DNA of 64,000 nt from Kribbella pratensis. GTDB lineage: Bacteria > Actinomycetota > Actinomycetes > Propionibacteriales > Kribbellaceae. Positions 24,617 through 33,018 of the stretch are shown in pieces. Position 1 is the first letter of the stretch, and each line of letters opens with the position of its first letter. The stretch lies in NCBI RefSeq assembly GCF_004365355.1, contig NZ_SODP01000001.1, forward strand, positions 3,346,481 to 3,410,480, written 5' to 3'. The translations under genes were made by a program, and so were the position numbers. The notes under the pieces were generated by a model. The model was not told the origin of the DNA and ran no database searches. It was given only the letters and a program-made list of their open reading frames with translations.

Positions 24617-25567
24617 AGGACGTCTTCCTCGCTGTCGACGCCGGGAACACCAAGACCTGGGCTGGTCTGACCAGTGCCGATGGCGACCTGATCGCCCTTG
24701 CACGTGGCGGTGTCGGCGACATCTACGCGCCGGCCGGACCCGAGGCAGCGAGATCGGTCGTGCTCAGCCTGGTCGACGAGGTACTGACCTCGGCGGACCT
24801 GCGCGAGTCCGACGTCAAGCATGCGGCGTTCCGGTTGGCGGGAGTGGACTGGCCAGTCGACGAGCAGTTCTGGAGCGCGACGCTGGAGCCACGCTTCGGC
24901 AGTCTCAGCATCAAGAACGACGGATTCGCGCTGATCCGCTGCGGGCGGTTGGACGGCCAGGGCATCTCCGTCGTACTCGGCACCGGTGCGGCGCTCGCGG
25001 GCCGCGGTCCGGAGAAGGAACTGGCCTTGTCGTGGTGGCTGCAGCATCCGCTCGGCGGCGCGGGCCTCGTGAACGAGGCGATGCGAGCGGTGTACCTGGC
25101 TGAGCTCGGGATGGGCGAGGCGACGAAGCTTGCCGCCGTACTGCCGCCGCTGCTCGGGGCGTCCACGCCGGAGGAGATGCTCGAGCTCACCACTGCTCGC
25201 GGCAACAGGTTCGACTTCGCGGCGCAGGCGGCGCATGCCCCGGCGGTCCTGGCGCTCATCGACGACGACCCGGTTGTGGCCGGGCTGGTCGAGCTGCAGG
25301 CCGAGCGGCTGACGCAGTACATCGGCAGTCTCGCGCGGACCTGTGGACTGGTCAGACCAGTGACCGTAGTAGTCGGAGGCGGCTTGGTACCGGAACCGGA
25401 TGCGCCGATGTTCGCCGCGCTGCGCCGTACCTGCGATCCCCGAGAGATCGAGCTTCGGCACGCCCAGGCGCCGGCCCCTCGTGGGAGCGTTGCTCGATGC
25501 GATCGCCGAGGGCGGCGCGACGCCGACGGAAACCGTTCGCGCCAGGCTGACTCAGAAGCTCAGCTGA
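24613..25567 (+). pseudogene. BadF/BadG-type sugar kinase (N-acetylglucosamine kinase-like), 3' frameshift
   Basis: Begins at GTG 24613. The ASKHA ATPase phosphate-1 motif AVDAGNTKTWAG is at about 7-18, with SVVLGTGAALAGRG as phosphate-2 and VVVGGGLVPEP as the adenosine motif. It should phosphorylate the released sugar. After HAQAPAP the frame turns to arginine-rich sequence and stops at 25581. One base earlier in the C-run near 25485-25489 the other frame reads LVGALLDAIAEGGATPT and ends QKLS at 25567, the expected C-terminus; corrected length 317 aa. Only ~29 residues are affected, so partial function is possible. Confidence 0.8.
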
Positions 25568-25626
25568 TCACACTGTCCTGATTCTTTTGTTGGAAGAGTT
25601 GAGCCAGGCGAGCAAGGGTGGTGGGT

Positions 25627-26601
25627 ATGGACTTCACTCATCTTGGGCGTACTGGGTTGTCGGTTAGTCGGATCGTGCTGGGGACGATGAACTTCGGTCC
25701 CCACACCGAGGTGGGGGACGCGCACGCGATCATGGACGCGGCGCATGACAAGGGCATCAACTTCTTCGACACCGCGAACGGGTACGGGCGGGCCATCTAC
25801 CCGGGGCGGACCGAGGAGATCATCGGCGAGTGGTTCGCCAAGGACCCGTCGAACCGGCACAAGACCGTGCTGGCGACCAAGGTGTACGGCGACATGGGCG
25901 ACGGCTGGCCGAACGAGGGCAAGCTGTCCGCGCTCAACATCCGGCGCGCGCTCGACGCGTCGCTGAAGCGGCTGCAGACGGACTACATCGACCTGTACCA
26001 GTTCCACCACGTCGACCGCGCGACGCCGTGGGACGAGATCTGGCAGGCGATCGAGGTCGCGATCCAGCAGGGCAAGATCCTGTACGCCGGGTCGAGCAAC
26101 TTCGCCGGCTGGCACATCGCGCAGGCGCAGGAGGCGGCCGCCCGGCGCAACTACATCGGCCTGGTCAGCGAGCAGTCGATCTACAACCTCCTCGTCCGCG
26201 ACGTGGAGCGCGAGGTGCTGCCGGCCGCGGAGTACTACGGCCTTGGCGTGATCCCGTGGTCGCCACTCCAGGGCGGTCTGCTCGGCGGCGTCGTACGCAA
26301 GGAGAACGAGGGCGTACGTCGTCTCGAGGGCCGGTCCAAGGAGACGCTGGAGCGTCTGCGCCCGCAGATCGAGCAGTACGAGGCCTTCGCGGACGAGCTC
26401 GGCCACGAGCCGGGCGAGCTCGCCCTCGCCTGGCTCCTCCACCAGCCGACAGTCACCGGCCCGATCGTCGGCCCGCGCACGATGGAGCAGCTCAACTCCG
26501 CCGTCCGCGCGGTAGACATCAAACTCGACGAGAAGGCCCTCGCCCGCCTCGACGAGATCTTCCCCGGCTACAAGACCTCCCCCGAGGACTACGCCTGGTA
26601 A
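25627..26601 (+). CDS. Aldo/keto reductase
   Basis: 324 aa; NADPH-dependent carbonyl reductase of the AKR superfamily, similar to YajO/Tas and potassium-channel beta-type members. The catalytic tetrad is visible: Asp and Tyr in FFDTANGYGRA, Lys in LATKVYG, His in YQFHHVD. The cofactor end of the barrel is present (GSSNFAGWHIAQAQ; GPIVGPRTMEQL). ATG 25627 matches the family N-terminus (MDFTHLGRTGLSVS). It stands alone, followed by a strong terminator and a convergent LysR gene. Confidence 0.9.
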   Translation: MDFTHLGRTGLSVSRIVLGTMNFGPHTEVGDAHAIMDAAHDKGINFFDTANGYGRAIYPGRTEEIIGEWFAKDPSNRHKTVLATKVYGDMGDGWPNEGKLSALNIRRALDASLKRLQTDYIDLYQFHHVDRATPWDEIWQAIEVAIQQGKILYAGSSNFAGWHIAQAQEAAARRNYIGLVSEQSIYNLLVRDVEREVLPAAEYYGLGVIPWSPLQGGLLGGVVRKENEGVRRLEGRSKETLERLRPQIEQYEAFADELGHEPGELALAWLLHQPTVTGPIVGPRTMEQLNSAVRAVDIKLDEKALARLDEIFPGYKTSPEDYAW

Positions 26602-26625
26602 GACGCATCAAACACACGCATCAAC

Positions 26626-26656
26626 CAGCCGGCCGCCTTCACAAGGCGGCCGGCTG
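26626..26656. terminator. Bidirectional stem-loop terminator
   Basis: CAGCCGGCCGCCTT pairs perfectly with AAGGCGGCCGGCTG (14 bp) around a 3-nt loop, followed by TTTC. It lies between the convergent aldo/keto reductase and LysR genes, ending 3 bp before the LysR stop codon, so it can serve both. Confidence 0.8.
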
Positions 26657-26659
26657 TTT

Positions 26660-27547
26660 CTATGCGTGGACGGCGGTTGTCGGCAGCATGCCGATCAGGG
26701 CGTCGGCGGCCAGGGAGGCGGCGGGGCCGGTGGGGACGGCTACTGAGACCTGCCAGTCGGAGGCGGTGCCGGGGGCCAGGGGAACGGTGACGTGGTCGCC
26801 GCGTTTGGCGGCGATGCGTTCGGGGACGAGGGCCACGCCGAGGTCATGGGCGACGAGGGCCAGGAGCGTGTGTACGTCGTTGACCTCGATCGTCACCGGA
26901 TGAGCGACCCCGGCCGCCGTGAACGCGCTGTCCGAGATCGCGCGGGCGCCCCAGGTCGGGTCGAAGTCGACGAACGACTCGCCGATCAGGTCGTCGAGCG
27001 TGACACGGGACGCGTTGGCCAGGCGGTGGTCCGGCGCGCAGACGAGCACCATCGACTCGCGGGACAGCGGTCGCAGGTCGAGCCCGTCGACCGGGTAGCC
27101 CGCGGTGGCGACGAACGCGACGTCGAGCCGGCCGGAGGCGAGTTCGTCGAGCATCGGCGTGGAGCCGGCCTGGCGGACCTCGATCTCGACGGACGGGTAC
27201 GCCGAGCGGAATTTGGCGAGCAGCGCCGGTACGTCGACCACCCCGAGGCACTGCTCAAGCCCGACGGTCAGGTGCCCACGCAGCAACCCCTGGACCGCGG
27301 CGACCGCGTCCTTGGCTGCTTCGGCGGCGGCGAGGGTACGGCGGCCCTCGCACAGCAGCGCCCGCCCCGCCTCGGTGAGCTCCACGCTGCGGGTGTTCCG
27401 GACGAAGAGCGACGCCCGGAGCTCACGCTCGAGCGCGCGGATCGAGGCCGACAGCCCCGACTGCGAGATCGACATCGCCTCGGCGGCCCGCGTGAAGTGT
27501 TTCTGCTCAGCCACCGCCACGAAGTGTTCCAAGTGCCTCAGCTCCAT
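26660..27547 (-). CDS. LysR-family transcriptional regulator
   Basis: 295 aa. Helix-turn-helix at 1-60 (MELRHLEHFVAVAEQKHFTRAAEAM, ISQSGLSASIRALERELRA), effector domain beyond 90. The residues before HTH helix 1 are the typical LysR start. It has no divergent partner close by; the convergent aldo/keto reductase may or may not be its target. Confidence 0.9.
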   Translation of the reverse strand: MELRHLEHFVAVAEQKHFTRAAEAMSISQSGLSASIRALERELRASLFVRNTRSVELTEAGRALLCEGRRTLAAAEAAKDAVAAVQGLLRGHLTVGLEQCLGVVDVPALLAKFRSAYPSVEIEVRQAGSTPMLDELASGRLDVAFVATAGYPVDGLDLRPLSRESMVLVCAPDHRLANASRVTLDDLIGESFVDFDPTWGARAISDSAFTAAGVAHPVTIEVNDVHTLLALVAHDLGVALVPERIAAKRGDHVTVPLAPGTASDWQVSVAVPTGPAASLAADALIGMLPTTAVHA

Positions 27548-27909
27548 GACTAAGAACTGTAGTCGATCGAATCACGCCGATTCTGCGGCGCCGCATGTTG
27601 GATTGCAGAGCGGCCCACTGGAGCGGATCGCCAGGCCATCACAAATGCCTGCTGAAGCGCGCCCCAGGCGCAGCCGGGCCAGTCTGCCGCGATTGCGATG
27701 GCCTGGCAGTTCGCCTCTGTCGGCAGCGCGAACACCCACCACTCACCAACCGTGTCCGCAGCCCGCAGACGCGCTCAACGGCACGGTGAACAGCCCGCAG
27801 TGGCGGGCGTTGATCAGTGCGGCAGGTCCGCCCGCACTGGCTGCGGGAGATATCCACAGCACCAATTCAGCCGGTCTCCGAGCGAGCGGATCCGAATACT
27901 TTCCCCGGC
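27548..27909. other. 362-bp intergenic stretch with a short hairpin
   Basis: No gene supported. An 8-bp inverted repeat (CAGTGCGG at 27815-27822, CCGCACTG at 27832-27839) with a 9-nt loop lies about 70 bp before the SEC-C gene. The right end holds a -10 box for that gene. Confidence 0.4.
27897..27902 (+). promoter_or_regulatory. -10 box TACTTT, probable leaderless start
   Basis: TACTTT lies 7 nt before the ATG at 27910, with no ribosome site between. This supports that ATG rather than the earlier GTG at 27817. Confidence 0.45.
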
Positions 27910-29223
27910 ATGGAAGATCCCTTGGCGGACGAGCTCCGCAACCACTGGACAGATACCGAACTCGGCCGGACCTTCGCCTTGCTCATCATCGCCAACGAGC
28001 ACGCGGCCCAGGGAAGACCCGACCGAGCCGTGGCAATTTGGCAGCAGTTGATCAGCGAAGGAGGTACCGCCGGCGACAGCGCCAGGGTGGACTATGCCGA
28101 CTACCTGTTTCTGGCGAACCGGGAGAGCGAAGCCCGGAGCCATCTTGAGGCCGTTATGACCGGCAGGCGGATCTACGCCTCCCCGTGGCGCAGCGCGGCC
28201 GAGATGCTGGAGCGGCGTGGTGAGCTGGACGATGCCCTGCTCTGGTACGAGATCGCGGCCGACAACATGACCGCCGAGGACGTCACCAACACCTACCGGG
28301 TTCGGGAGTTGGTGACCGGCAGACGACGCGTGAAGTGGAGGCTGGGGCTGCCGCTGGATGGCATCGATCTGCTCGGGGAGCAGGGCGAGGACGAGGAATT
28401 GGATCGGGAGGCCGAACTGCACGATCTCCTCCGCCTGCCAACGGTGAGCAACGGCCGCATCGACGTGTGGGATCGCAGCGAGTTCGACGACGCCGTGCGG
28501 TGGCGCAAGTACCTCATCGGCGGAAACGCTGACCGCTACTGTCACATGGTCGAGCGGGAGTTGCGCGACCGCAAGCAGCGGGTCACGATCGCGACCTGGA
28601 CGTACGGCGGTCTGCAAGACTGCCTGCGAAATGTCAGGAACCGTCACGACGAACTACCCGACGGGCGACGCGTCGCCTGGCCGCCGGCGCGCGACCAGCC
28701 GTGCTGGTGTGGATCGGGCTTCGAGTACAAGAAGTGCTGCGGTGGGCGCTGCCTGCCGCAGAGCCTGTGCCCTCTCCTGCGGATCCCAGTGGGTAGGGTG
28801 TGCGGCATGGCGGATGAGGAGTTTCGGGTCGAGGTTGTGCTCAGTGACGAGGGGCACGGGTTGACGTTCTGGGATCGGTTCCGGGCGTTGGATCTGGATG
28901 ACGACGCGCGGAAGCGGCTCGGGAGTCAGGTGACGGTGACCCGGGACGGGAACCGGATGCTGATGTACACCCACACGCTCGAGGACGCCCAGGAGGCGGA
29001 GCGGACCGCCAAGGAGCTGGTCGCCGACGACCACCTCGATGCGACGTACACGATCACGCGGTGGAATCCGGCCGAGCAGGACTGGACCGACCCGAGCGTG
29101 CCCGTCGGCCCGCATGACGAGGCCAGCGACGAGGCGAAGAACGCCGGCATGGAGGTCCCGGACCCGCGGTACGTCGTGCTCCAGGCGTACAAGCCGGAAT
29201 TCCTCCGCGATCTCGGTCTGTAA
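27910..29223 (+). CDS. SEC-C motif protein, open in frame into the following gene
   Basis: From ATG 27910. Residues ~1-130 look like helical repeats (TPR-like: LIIANEHAAQGRPDRAVAIW, MLERRGELDDALLWYEIA). The zinc-binding SEC-C motif CWCGSGFEYKKCCG is at about 262-275; such motifs normally end a protein. Here no stop follows: 24 further codons run straight into the start of a separate-looking protein at 28807 in the same frame, giving a 437-aa open frame. Either the SEC-C gene lost its stop or a natural fusion exists. SEC-C proteins bind zinc and often act in protein targeting or stress; the specific role here is unknown. Confidence 0.6.
   Translation: MEDPLADELRNHWTDTELGRTFALLIIANEHAAQGRPDRAVAIWQQLISEGGTAGDSARVDYADYLFLANRESEARSHLEAVMTGRRIYASPWRSAAEMLERRGELDDALLWYEIAADNMTAEDVTNTYRVRELVTGRRRVKWRLGLPLDGIDLLGEQGEDEELDREAELHDLLRLPTVSNGRIDVWDRSEFDDAVRWRKYLIGGNADRYCHMVERELRDRKQRVTIATWTYGGLQDCLRNVRNRHDELPDGRRVAWPPARDQPCWCGSGFEYKKCCGGRCLPQSLCPLLRIPVGRVCGMADEEFRVEVVLSDEGHGLTFWDRFRALDLDDDARKRLGSQVTVTRDGNRMLMYTHTLEDAQEAERTAKELVADDHLDATYTITRWNPAEQDWTDPSVPVGPHDEASDEAKNAGMEVPDPRYVVLQAYKPEFLRDLGL
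28794..28799 (+). promoter_or_regulatory. -10 box TAGGGT, probable leaderless start
   Basis: TAGGGT lies exactly 7 nt before the ATG at 28807. It argues that the downstream 138-residue protein is also made on its own. Confidence 0.5.
28807..29223 (+). CDS. Conserved-type hypothetical protein (independent start inside the fused frame)
   Basis: 138 aa from ATG 28807. It starts with an acidic beta-rich region (FRVEVVLSDEGHGLTFWDRF), followed by a segment resembling a SPOR-like alpha/beta unit (MYTHTLEDAQEAERTAKELV) and TYTITRWNPAEQDWTDP. No function known. Composition and the -10 box 7 nt upstream suggest a stand-alone gene that the SEC-C frame reads into. If the fusion is real, this is its C-terminal domain. 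Confidence 0.6.
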   Translation: MADEEFRVEVVLSDEGHGLTFWDRFRALDLDDDARKRLGSQVTVTRDGNRMLMYTHTLEDAQEAERTAKELVADDHLDATYTITRWNPAEQDWTDPSVPVGPHDEASDEAKNAGMEVPDPRYVVLQAYKPEFLRDLGL

Positions 29224-29266
29224 CCACCACCCGAACGAGCGAACCGAGGAAGCGGACCCGTCGGCC

Positions 29267-29272
29267 TAGTCT
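29267..29272 (+). promoter_or_regulatory. -10 box TAGTCT, probable leaderless start for the GNAT gene
   Basis: TAGTCT is followed by 7 nt and then the ATG at 29280; no ribosome site. Same spacing as at 28807 and 27910. Confidence 0.5.
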
Positions 29273-29279
29273 GGCAGGC

Positions 29280-29864
29280 ATGGATGTCTTGCTGGGGCCC
29301 GTAAGGGAAGACGATGTGGCGTTGTTCCAGCGGTTTCTGGTTGAGCCTGGGTTGATCGGGCTGGACTGGAACGGGTTTCGGGATGCGCAGGCGCCGGTGC
29401 GGCGGTTCGCCGAGGACGGGTTCCTCGGTGACGACGACGGACGGCTGATGGTCCGGACCGGTGCAGTTACGGGTTCGGAGACGGCCGGGCTGGTGAGCTG
29501 GCGATCCGGGTCGTTCGACGGCAGGACGAAGTACTGGGAGATCGGGATCGCCCTGCTGCCGGAGTACCGCGGGCGTGGGATCGGGTGGCGGGCGCAGGCG
29601 ATGCTGACGGCGTACCTGTTCGAGCACACGCCGGTGCAGCGGATCCAGGCTGCGACCCATCCGGAGAACCTGGCCGAGCAGAAGTCCTTGGAGAAGGCGG
29701 GTTTCCGGCTCGAAGGGATCATCCGCGGATGCGAGTTCCGGGCCGGGCGGCTGCGGGACGGGTATCTCTACAGCCGGTTGCGGGACGACCCGGCGCCGGA
29801 CCTCGGCAACGGTTCGGTGACGGGACGCGCAACTGACACCACCGGCGAACCTTCGGCGCATTAG
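29280..29864 (+). CDS. GNAT-family N-acetyltransferase (RimJ/RimL-like)
   Basis: 194 aa. The acetyl-CoA binding block is clear: IGIALLPEYRGRGIGWRAQAML (motif A, R/QxxGxG), then ATHPENLAEQKSLEKAGFRLEG (the conserved motif B end) and RDGYLYSRL. This pattern fits RimJ/RimL-type acetyltransferases that modify protein N-termini or small amines; the substrate is unknown. The C-terminal ~25 residues are probably disordered. Confidence 0.88.
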   Translation: MDVLLGPVREDDVALFQRFLVEPGLIGLDWNGFRDAQAPVRRFAEDGFLGDDDGRLMVRTGAVTGSETAGLVSWRSGSFDGRTKYWEIGIALLPEYRGRGIGWRAQAMLTAYLFEHTPVQRIQAATHPENLAEQKSLEKAGFRLEGIIRGCEFRAGRLRDGYLYSRLRDDPAPDLGNGSVTGRATDTTGEPSAH

Positions 29865-29936
29865 TCTCGGCGGGTCGTTGCACGCTTACCCGGCGTGGTT
29901 CTGCGACATTGAAAAGTGCTGAGAGAGGGGTCGCAC

Positions 29937-30722
29937 GTGTCGCGTCGTCGTGATCTGGTCGCCGGTGCCGTCGTACTGTCGTTCGTGCTCGCCGGATGTT
30001 CCGACGTGGCCGCAAGCGAGACGAGCCCCTCGAACTCCCCTTCCTCCACGGCATCTTCACCAAGTACAACGCCAAGCACGAGCGCCACGCCGACTGTGAA
30101 GCCGACAGTCAAACCCACGGTGAGTCCGAAGCCCAGGGTGAAGCAGAAGCCGGCGTACTACGCACTCCGCGTGGAACGGCAGCTGGACAAACTCGGCTAC
30201 CCGGTCGGCGACATCGACGGTGACATCACCGCACGCGCCAAGCAAGCGCTGTGCGCGTGGCGCGAGACGAACGGGCTTCCGGTGAGCCGCGCCGGCCTGA
30301 CGCTGAACGACGCGTACTCGGTGCTCAACGCAACCAAGCGCCCCACGCCGACCCGCTCCCCCGGCATCTACGTCAACAAGACCTGCCAGATCCTGTACCA
30401 GATCGTTGGGAACACCTACAAACGGATCGTCTGGATCTCCACCGGCCAGCCCGGCTACGACACCCCGAACCGCACCGGCAAGGTCTGGCGCAAGTGGGCC
30501 GGCGCTCACGAGAGCAGCCTGTACGACGACGCGTACATGTACGACTCGATCTACTTCCTCAAGGACCGCCCCGGCATCGCCCTGCACGGCTCCCGAGTCA
30601 ACTCCCTCATCAAGCCCTACCCCGCCAGCCACCGCTGCGTCCGCGTCATGCGCCCCGAAATCCACGAGATCTACGCCGACACCCCGATCGGCACCAAGGT
30701 CCAGATCTACGGCGAGTACTAG
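29937..30722 (+). CDS. Lipoprotein with peptidoglycan-binding and YkuD-like L,D-transpeptidase domains
   Basis: 261 aa from GTG 29937, chosen for the GAGAGGGG site and signal peptide right after it. The signal ends in a lipobox (VLAGC, Cys21), so it is anchored to the outer face of the membrane. A Ser/Thr/Pro linker (~25-60), a PG_binding_1-type domain (~65-115, VERQLDKLGYPVGDIDGDI) and a YkuD-type catalytic domain follow. The active-site block reads SHRCVRV with Cys234; the usual form is SHGC(V/I)R(M/L), so Gly is replaced by Arg. It should cross-link peptidoglycan if active. Confidence 0.85.
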   Translation: MSRRRDLVAGAVVLSFVLAGCSDVAASETSPSNSPSSTASSPSTTPSTSATPTVKPTVKPTVSPKPRVKQKPAYYALRVERQLDKLGYPVGDIDGDITARAKQALCAWRETNGLPVSRAGLTLNDAYSVLNATKRPTPTRSPGIYVNKTCQILYQIVGNTYKRIVWISTGQPGYDTPNRTGKVWRKWAGAHESSLYDDAYMYDSIYFLKDRPGIALHGSRVNSLIKPYPASHRCVRVMRPEIHEIYADTPIGTKVQIYGEY

Positions 30723-31020
30723 CGCGTCCTGCGCAGGCCGGTGGGCGTTCCTTGCGCCCTGCTTCTCCTTCGAGATCGTCGCTGGAGCCAGCCGGCAGGG
30801 CGAGTGGGCCACGCGGCGAATTCGACAGCTCGCGGTGCGCTACCCCGAGTAGGCGGGAGCTGATGGCCGGGCGAAAGCGTAGGTAAACGGTTGATTAACA
30901 CCTGATGGCCAAAAGGTGGCGTCTGGCGGAACGAAACGGTCACGGGGGCTTCCGCGTGGGAGTCGTACGTTCCAGAATGGCGGTTGTTCCTACGCACGGT
31001 CATCCGCGGAGGGGGCGAAG

Positions 31021-31686
31021 ATGACCAAGATTCTGGTGATCGACGACGAGCCGGACCTGATTCGGTTCGTGCGGCGGGCACTCGAGGCAGAGGGATATCA
31101 GGTTCTCAGCTCGACCGACGGTCTGGGCGGACTTCGGCTGGCACTGGAACACCGCCCGGCGCTGATCGTGCTCGATCTCGTGATGCCCGGCATGCATGGC
31201 GAGGCGGTGCTGTCGGCACTGCTCGCCCAGGACTCCGGCTATCGAATCCTGGTCCTGTCGGCGACGGCGGACGTTCAGCTCCGGATCAGCTGCCTGGAGC
31301 AAGGCGCGGTCGACTTCCTGGCGAAGCCGTTCGCGATCCGCGAGTTGATCGCCCGGGTCCGCGGCAGGCTGGGTGAGGACGCCACGAACCGGCGGAAGAA
31401 CAAGCTGCGCGTCGGCGACATGGTGCTCGACCTGGAGGCCCGTCAGCTGCTCGTCGACGGGCAGCCGACGGTCCTGGCGAAACGGGAGTTCCTGCTGTTG
31501 CGGCATCTGATGCGCAACCCGGACGTCGTCTGTTCCCGGCAGGAACTGTTGTCGGAGGTCTGGGGCTACGACTTCGATCCCTCCACGAACGTCGTCGACG
31601 TCTGTGTCGGCAGGCTACGGTCGAAGCTCCGGCCGGATCTCATCGTGACGGTGCGAAATGTCGGTTATCAGCTCCAAAGCGCCTGA
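31021..31686 (+). CDS. OmpR/PhoB-family response regulator
   Basis: 221 aa. Receiver at 1-120 with the acidic pocket IDDEPD, phosphorylated Asp52 in IVLDLVMPG and Lys in FLAKPF. A winged-helix Trans_reg_C domain at ~130-220 (LAKREFLLLRHLMRNPDVV, VDVCVGRLRSKLR, VRNVGYQL). ATG 31021 has a GGAGGGGG site; earlier in-frame codons lie in the non-coding leader. It overlaps the kinase gene by 29 bp. Direct repeats of 11-bp spacing further downstream (34387-34414) are a candidate binding site. Confidence 0.93.
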   Translation: MTKILVIDDEPDLIRFVRRALEAEGYQVLSSTDGLGGLRLALEHRPALIVLDLVMPGMHGEAVLSALLAQDSGYRILVLSATADVQLRISCLEQGAVDFLAKPFAIRELIARVRGRLGEDATNRRKNKLRVGDMVLDLEARQLLVDGQPTVLAKREFLLLRHLMRNPDVVCSRQELLSEVWGYDFDPSTNVVDVCVGRLRSKLRPDLIVTVRNVGYQLQSA

Positions 31687-32740
31687 CGTGTTGTCGAGCC
31701 GCTCGGCCGTGCTTGGCCCTCGGCGGCAGCTGGAGGTCGCGATCGACATCGCGGCCGCGGTGTTCGTGGTCGCGATGATGGGGCTGATCATTGCGTTGCC
31801 CGGCCATGAGGCCGGTCCGTTCCACATCATGTTCCTGGCCGTCGCGATCGCCTACGGATACCGGATGTGGCCGCTGATCCCGACAATCTGCGCGACTGCA
31901 GTGATCACTCTGCTGGCCGGCTGGTTGATGGTTGCCCATGCCTCGGCGGGACGGCTGGCGAGCCCCGAGCTGGCCGAGATCCCGCTGATGCCGCTGGTGT
32001 TGCTGGTGATGGTCTGGCACGCCCGCCGGCGGATGGCCGCGGTCGAGCAGCTGAAAGCGATGGCCGGACGCCAGCTCGACGCGGTCGATCGCGAGCGTGA
32101 GTTCTTCCGGGACGCCTCCCACGCGATCCGGACTCCGGTGACCATCGCTCGTGGACACCTCGAGCTTGTCGAGACCGCGGTCCTGGAGGACGAAGTTCGG
32201 TCGGATCTCTCCGTGGCGATGCTGCAGCTCGAGCGGATGTCGGCCCTTTCCAACCGCCTGCTGGCCGTGGCGCGTCTCGACTCCGGAGGCGCTCTGTCGA
32301 AGCAGCCTATGGATCTGGGTGATCTCATCGACGAGATGGCAGCCAACTGGTCCGCGAATTCGGATCGGATCTGGCGCGTCCGTACCTTCCCCACCGGCGT
32401 GATCAGGGCAGATCCGGAATGGATCGAGATGACGCTCGACGCCCTGATCGAGAATGCCGTGAACTTTACGCCGCTCGGAGGCGTGATCAGCCTGCGGTGC
32501 GACCGGGTCGGCGATCGCTGCATCGTCGAGGTCGGCGACTCGGGTCCAGGCATCGAACCGGACGACCTGCCCCACGTCTTCGATCGGTTCTGGCACCGGA
32601 AGCCACCGTACGGCGCGATGGGAACCGGCCTCGGACTGTCGATGGCGAGGTCCGCGGCGACGGCTCACGGCGGCGCGCTCTCCGTCCGCAACGAACCCCC
32701 GGGCGGCGCCGTGTTCACGCTGGAGCTGCCCGCCACCTGA
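31658..32740 (+). CDS. Sensor histidine kinase of the OmpR-type pair
   Basis: 360 aa. About four membrane helices at ~28-125 with short loops (IDIAAAVFVVAMMGLIIALP, PLMPLVLLVMVWHA), no large sensor domain. HisKA with phosphoacceptor His near 154 in DASHAIRTPVTIARGHLEL, then HATPase (N-box LIENAVNFTP, G-boxes DSGPGIEPDDL and GTGLGLSMA). It is the partner of the overlapping regulator. A membrane or envelope signal is likely given the small loops. Confidence 0.92.
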   Translation: MSVISSKAPDVLSSRSAVLGPRRQLEVAIDIAAAVFVVAMMGLIIALPGHEAGPFHIMFLAVAIAYGYRMWPLIPTICATAVITLLAGWLMVAHASAGRLASPELAEIPLMPLVLLVMVWHARRRMAAVEQLKAMAGRQLDAVDREREFFRDASHAIRTPVTIARGHLELVETAVLEDEVRSDLSVAMLQLERMSALSNRLLAVARLDSGGALSKQPMDLGDLIDEMAANWSANSDRIWRVRTFPTGVIRADPEWIEMTLDALIENAVNFTPLGGVISLRCDRVGDRCIVEVGDSGPGIEPDDLPHVFDRFWHRKPPYGAMGTGLGLSMARSAATAHGGALSVRNEPPGGAVFTLELPAT

Positions 32741-33018
32741 CCACTCGATGACATCGACGTCATCTTCCTTGCCCCGCCGAGAACCGCACGCCACCCTGCT
32801 GTGGGGAACATGCTGCGTACGTCGACGACTGGCCCGGATGCGCCCCCCCATCGCACCGGGCGCCGTGCCGACTGCGGCCAACGACACCCCCCTCGTCGTG
32901 ACCGCTCCCCAGAGATCGGGCGGCCCCCGACGTACGCAGCCCGTTCTCATCCGCAGAGTGCGCAGGTTTACGTCGAATGCGCGATGCGGTCCGGACACCG
33001 CTCAGCCACGCTGAAGGC

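Noticed and set aside
30723..31020. Intergenic region before the OmpR-type pair
   Set aside because: No gene or convincing operator; only a weak CACCT/AGGTG inverted repeat near 30900-30917. It probably holds just the promoter of the pair.
32741..33018. Possible small gene or second OmpR operator in the gap before the beta-helix gene
   Set aside because: TGACC and ATGACA are 11 bp apart at 32738 and 32748, and GATGAC/GTCATC forms a short inverted repeat, but the match is weak. No ribosome site or coding pattern was seen.
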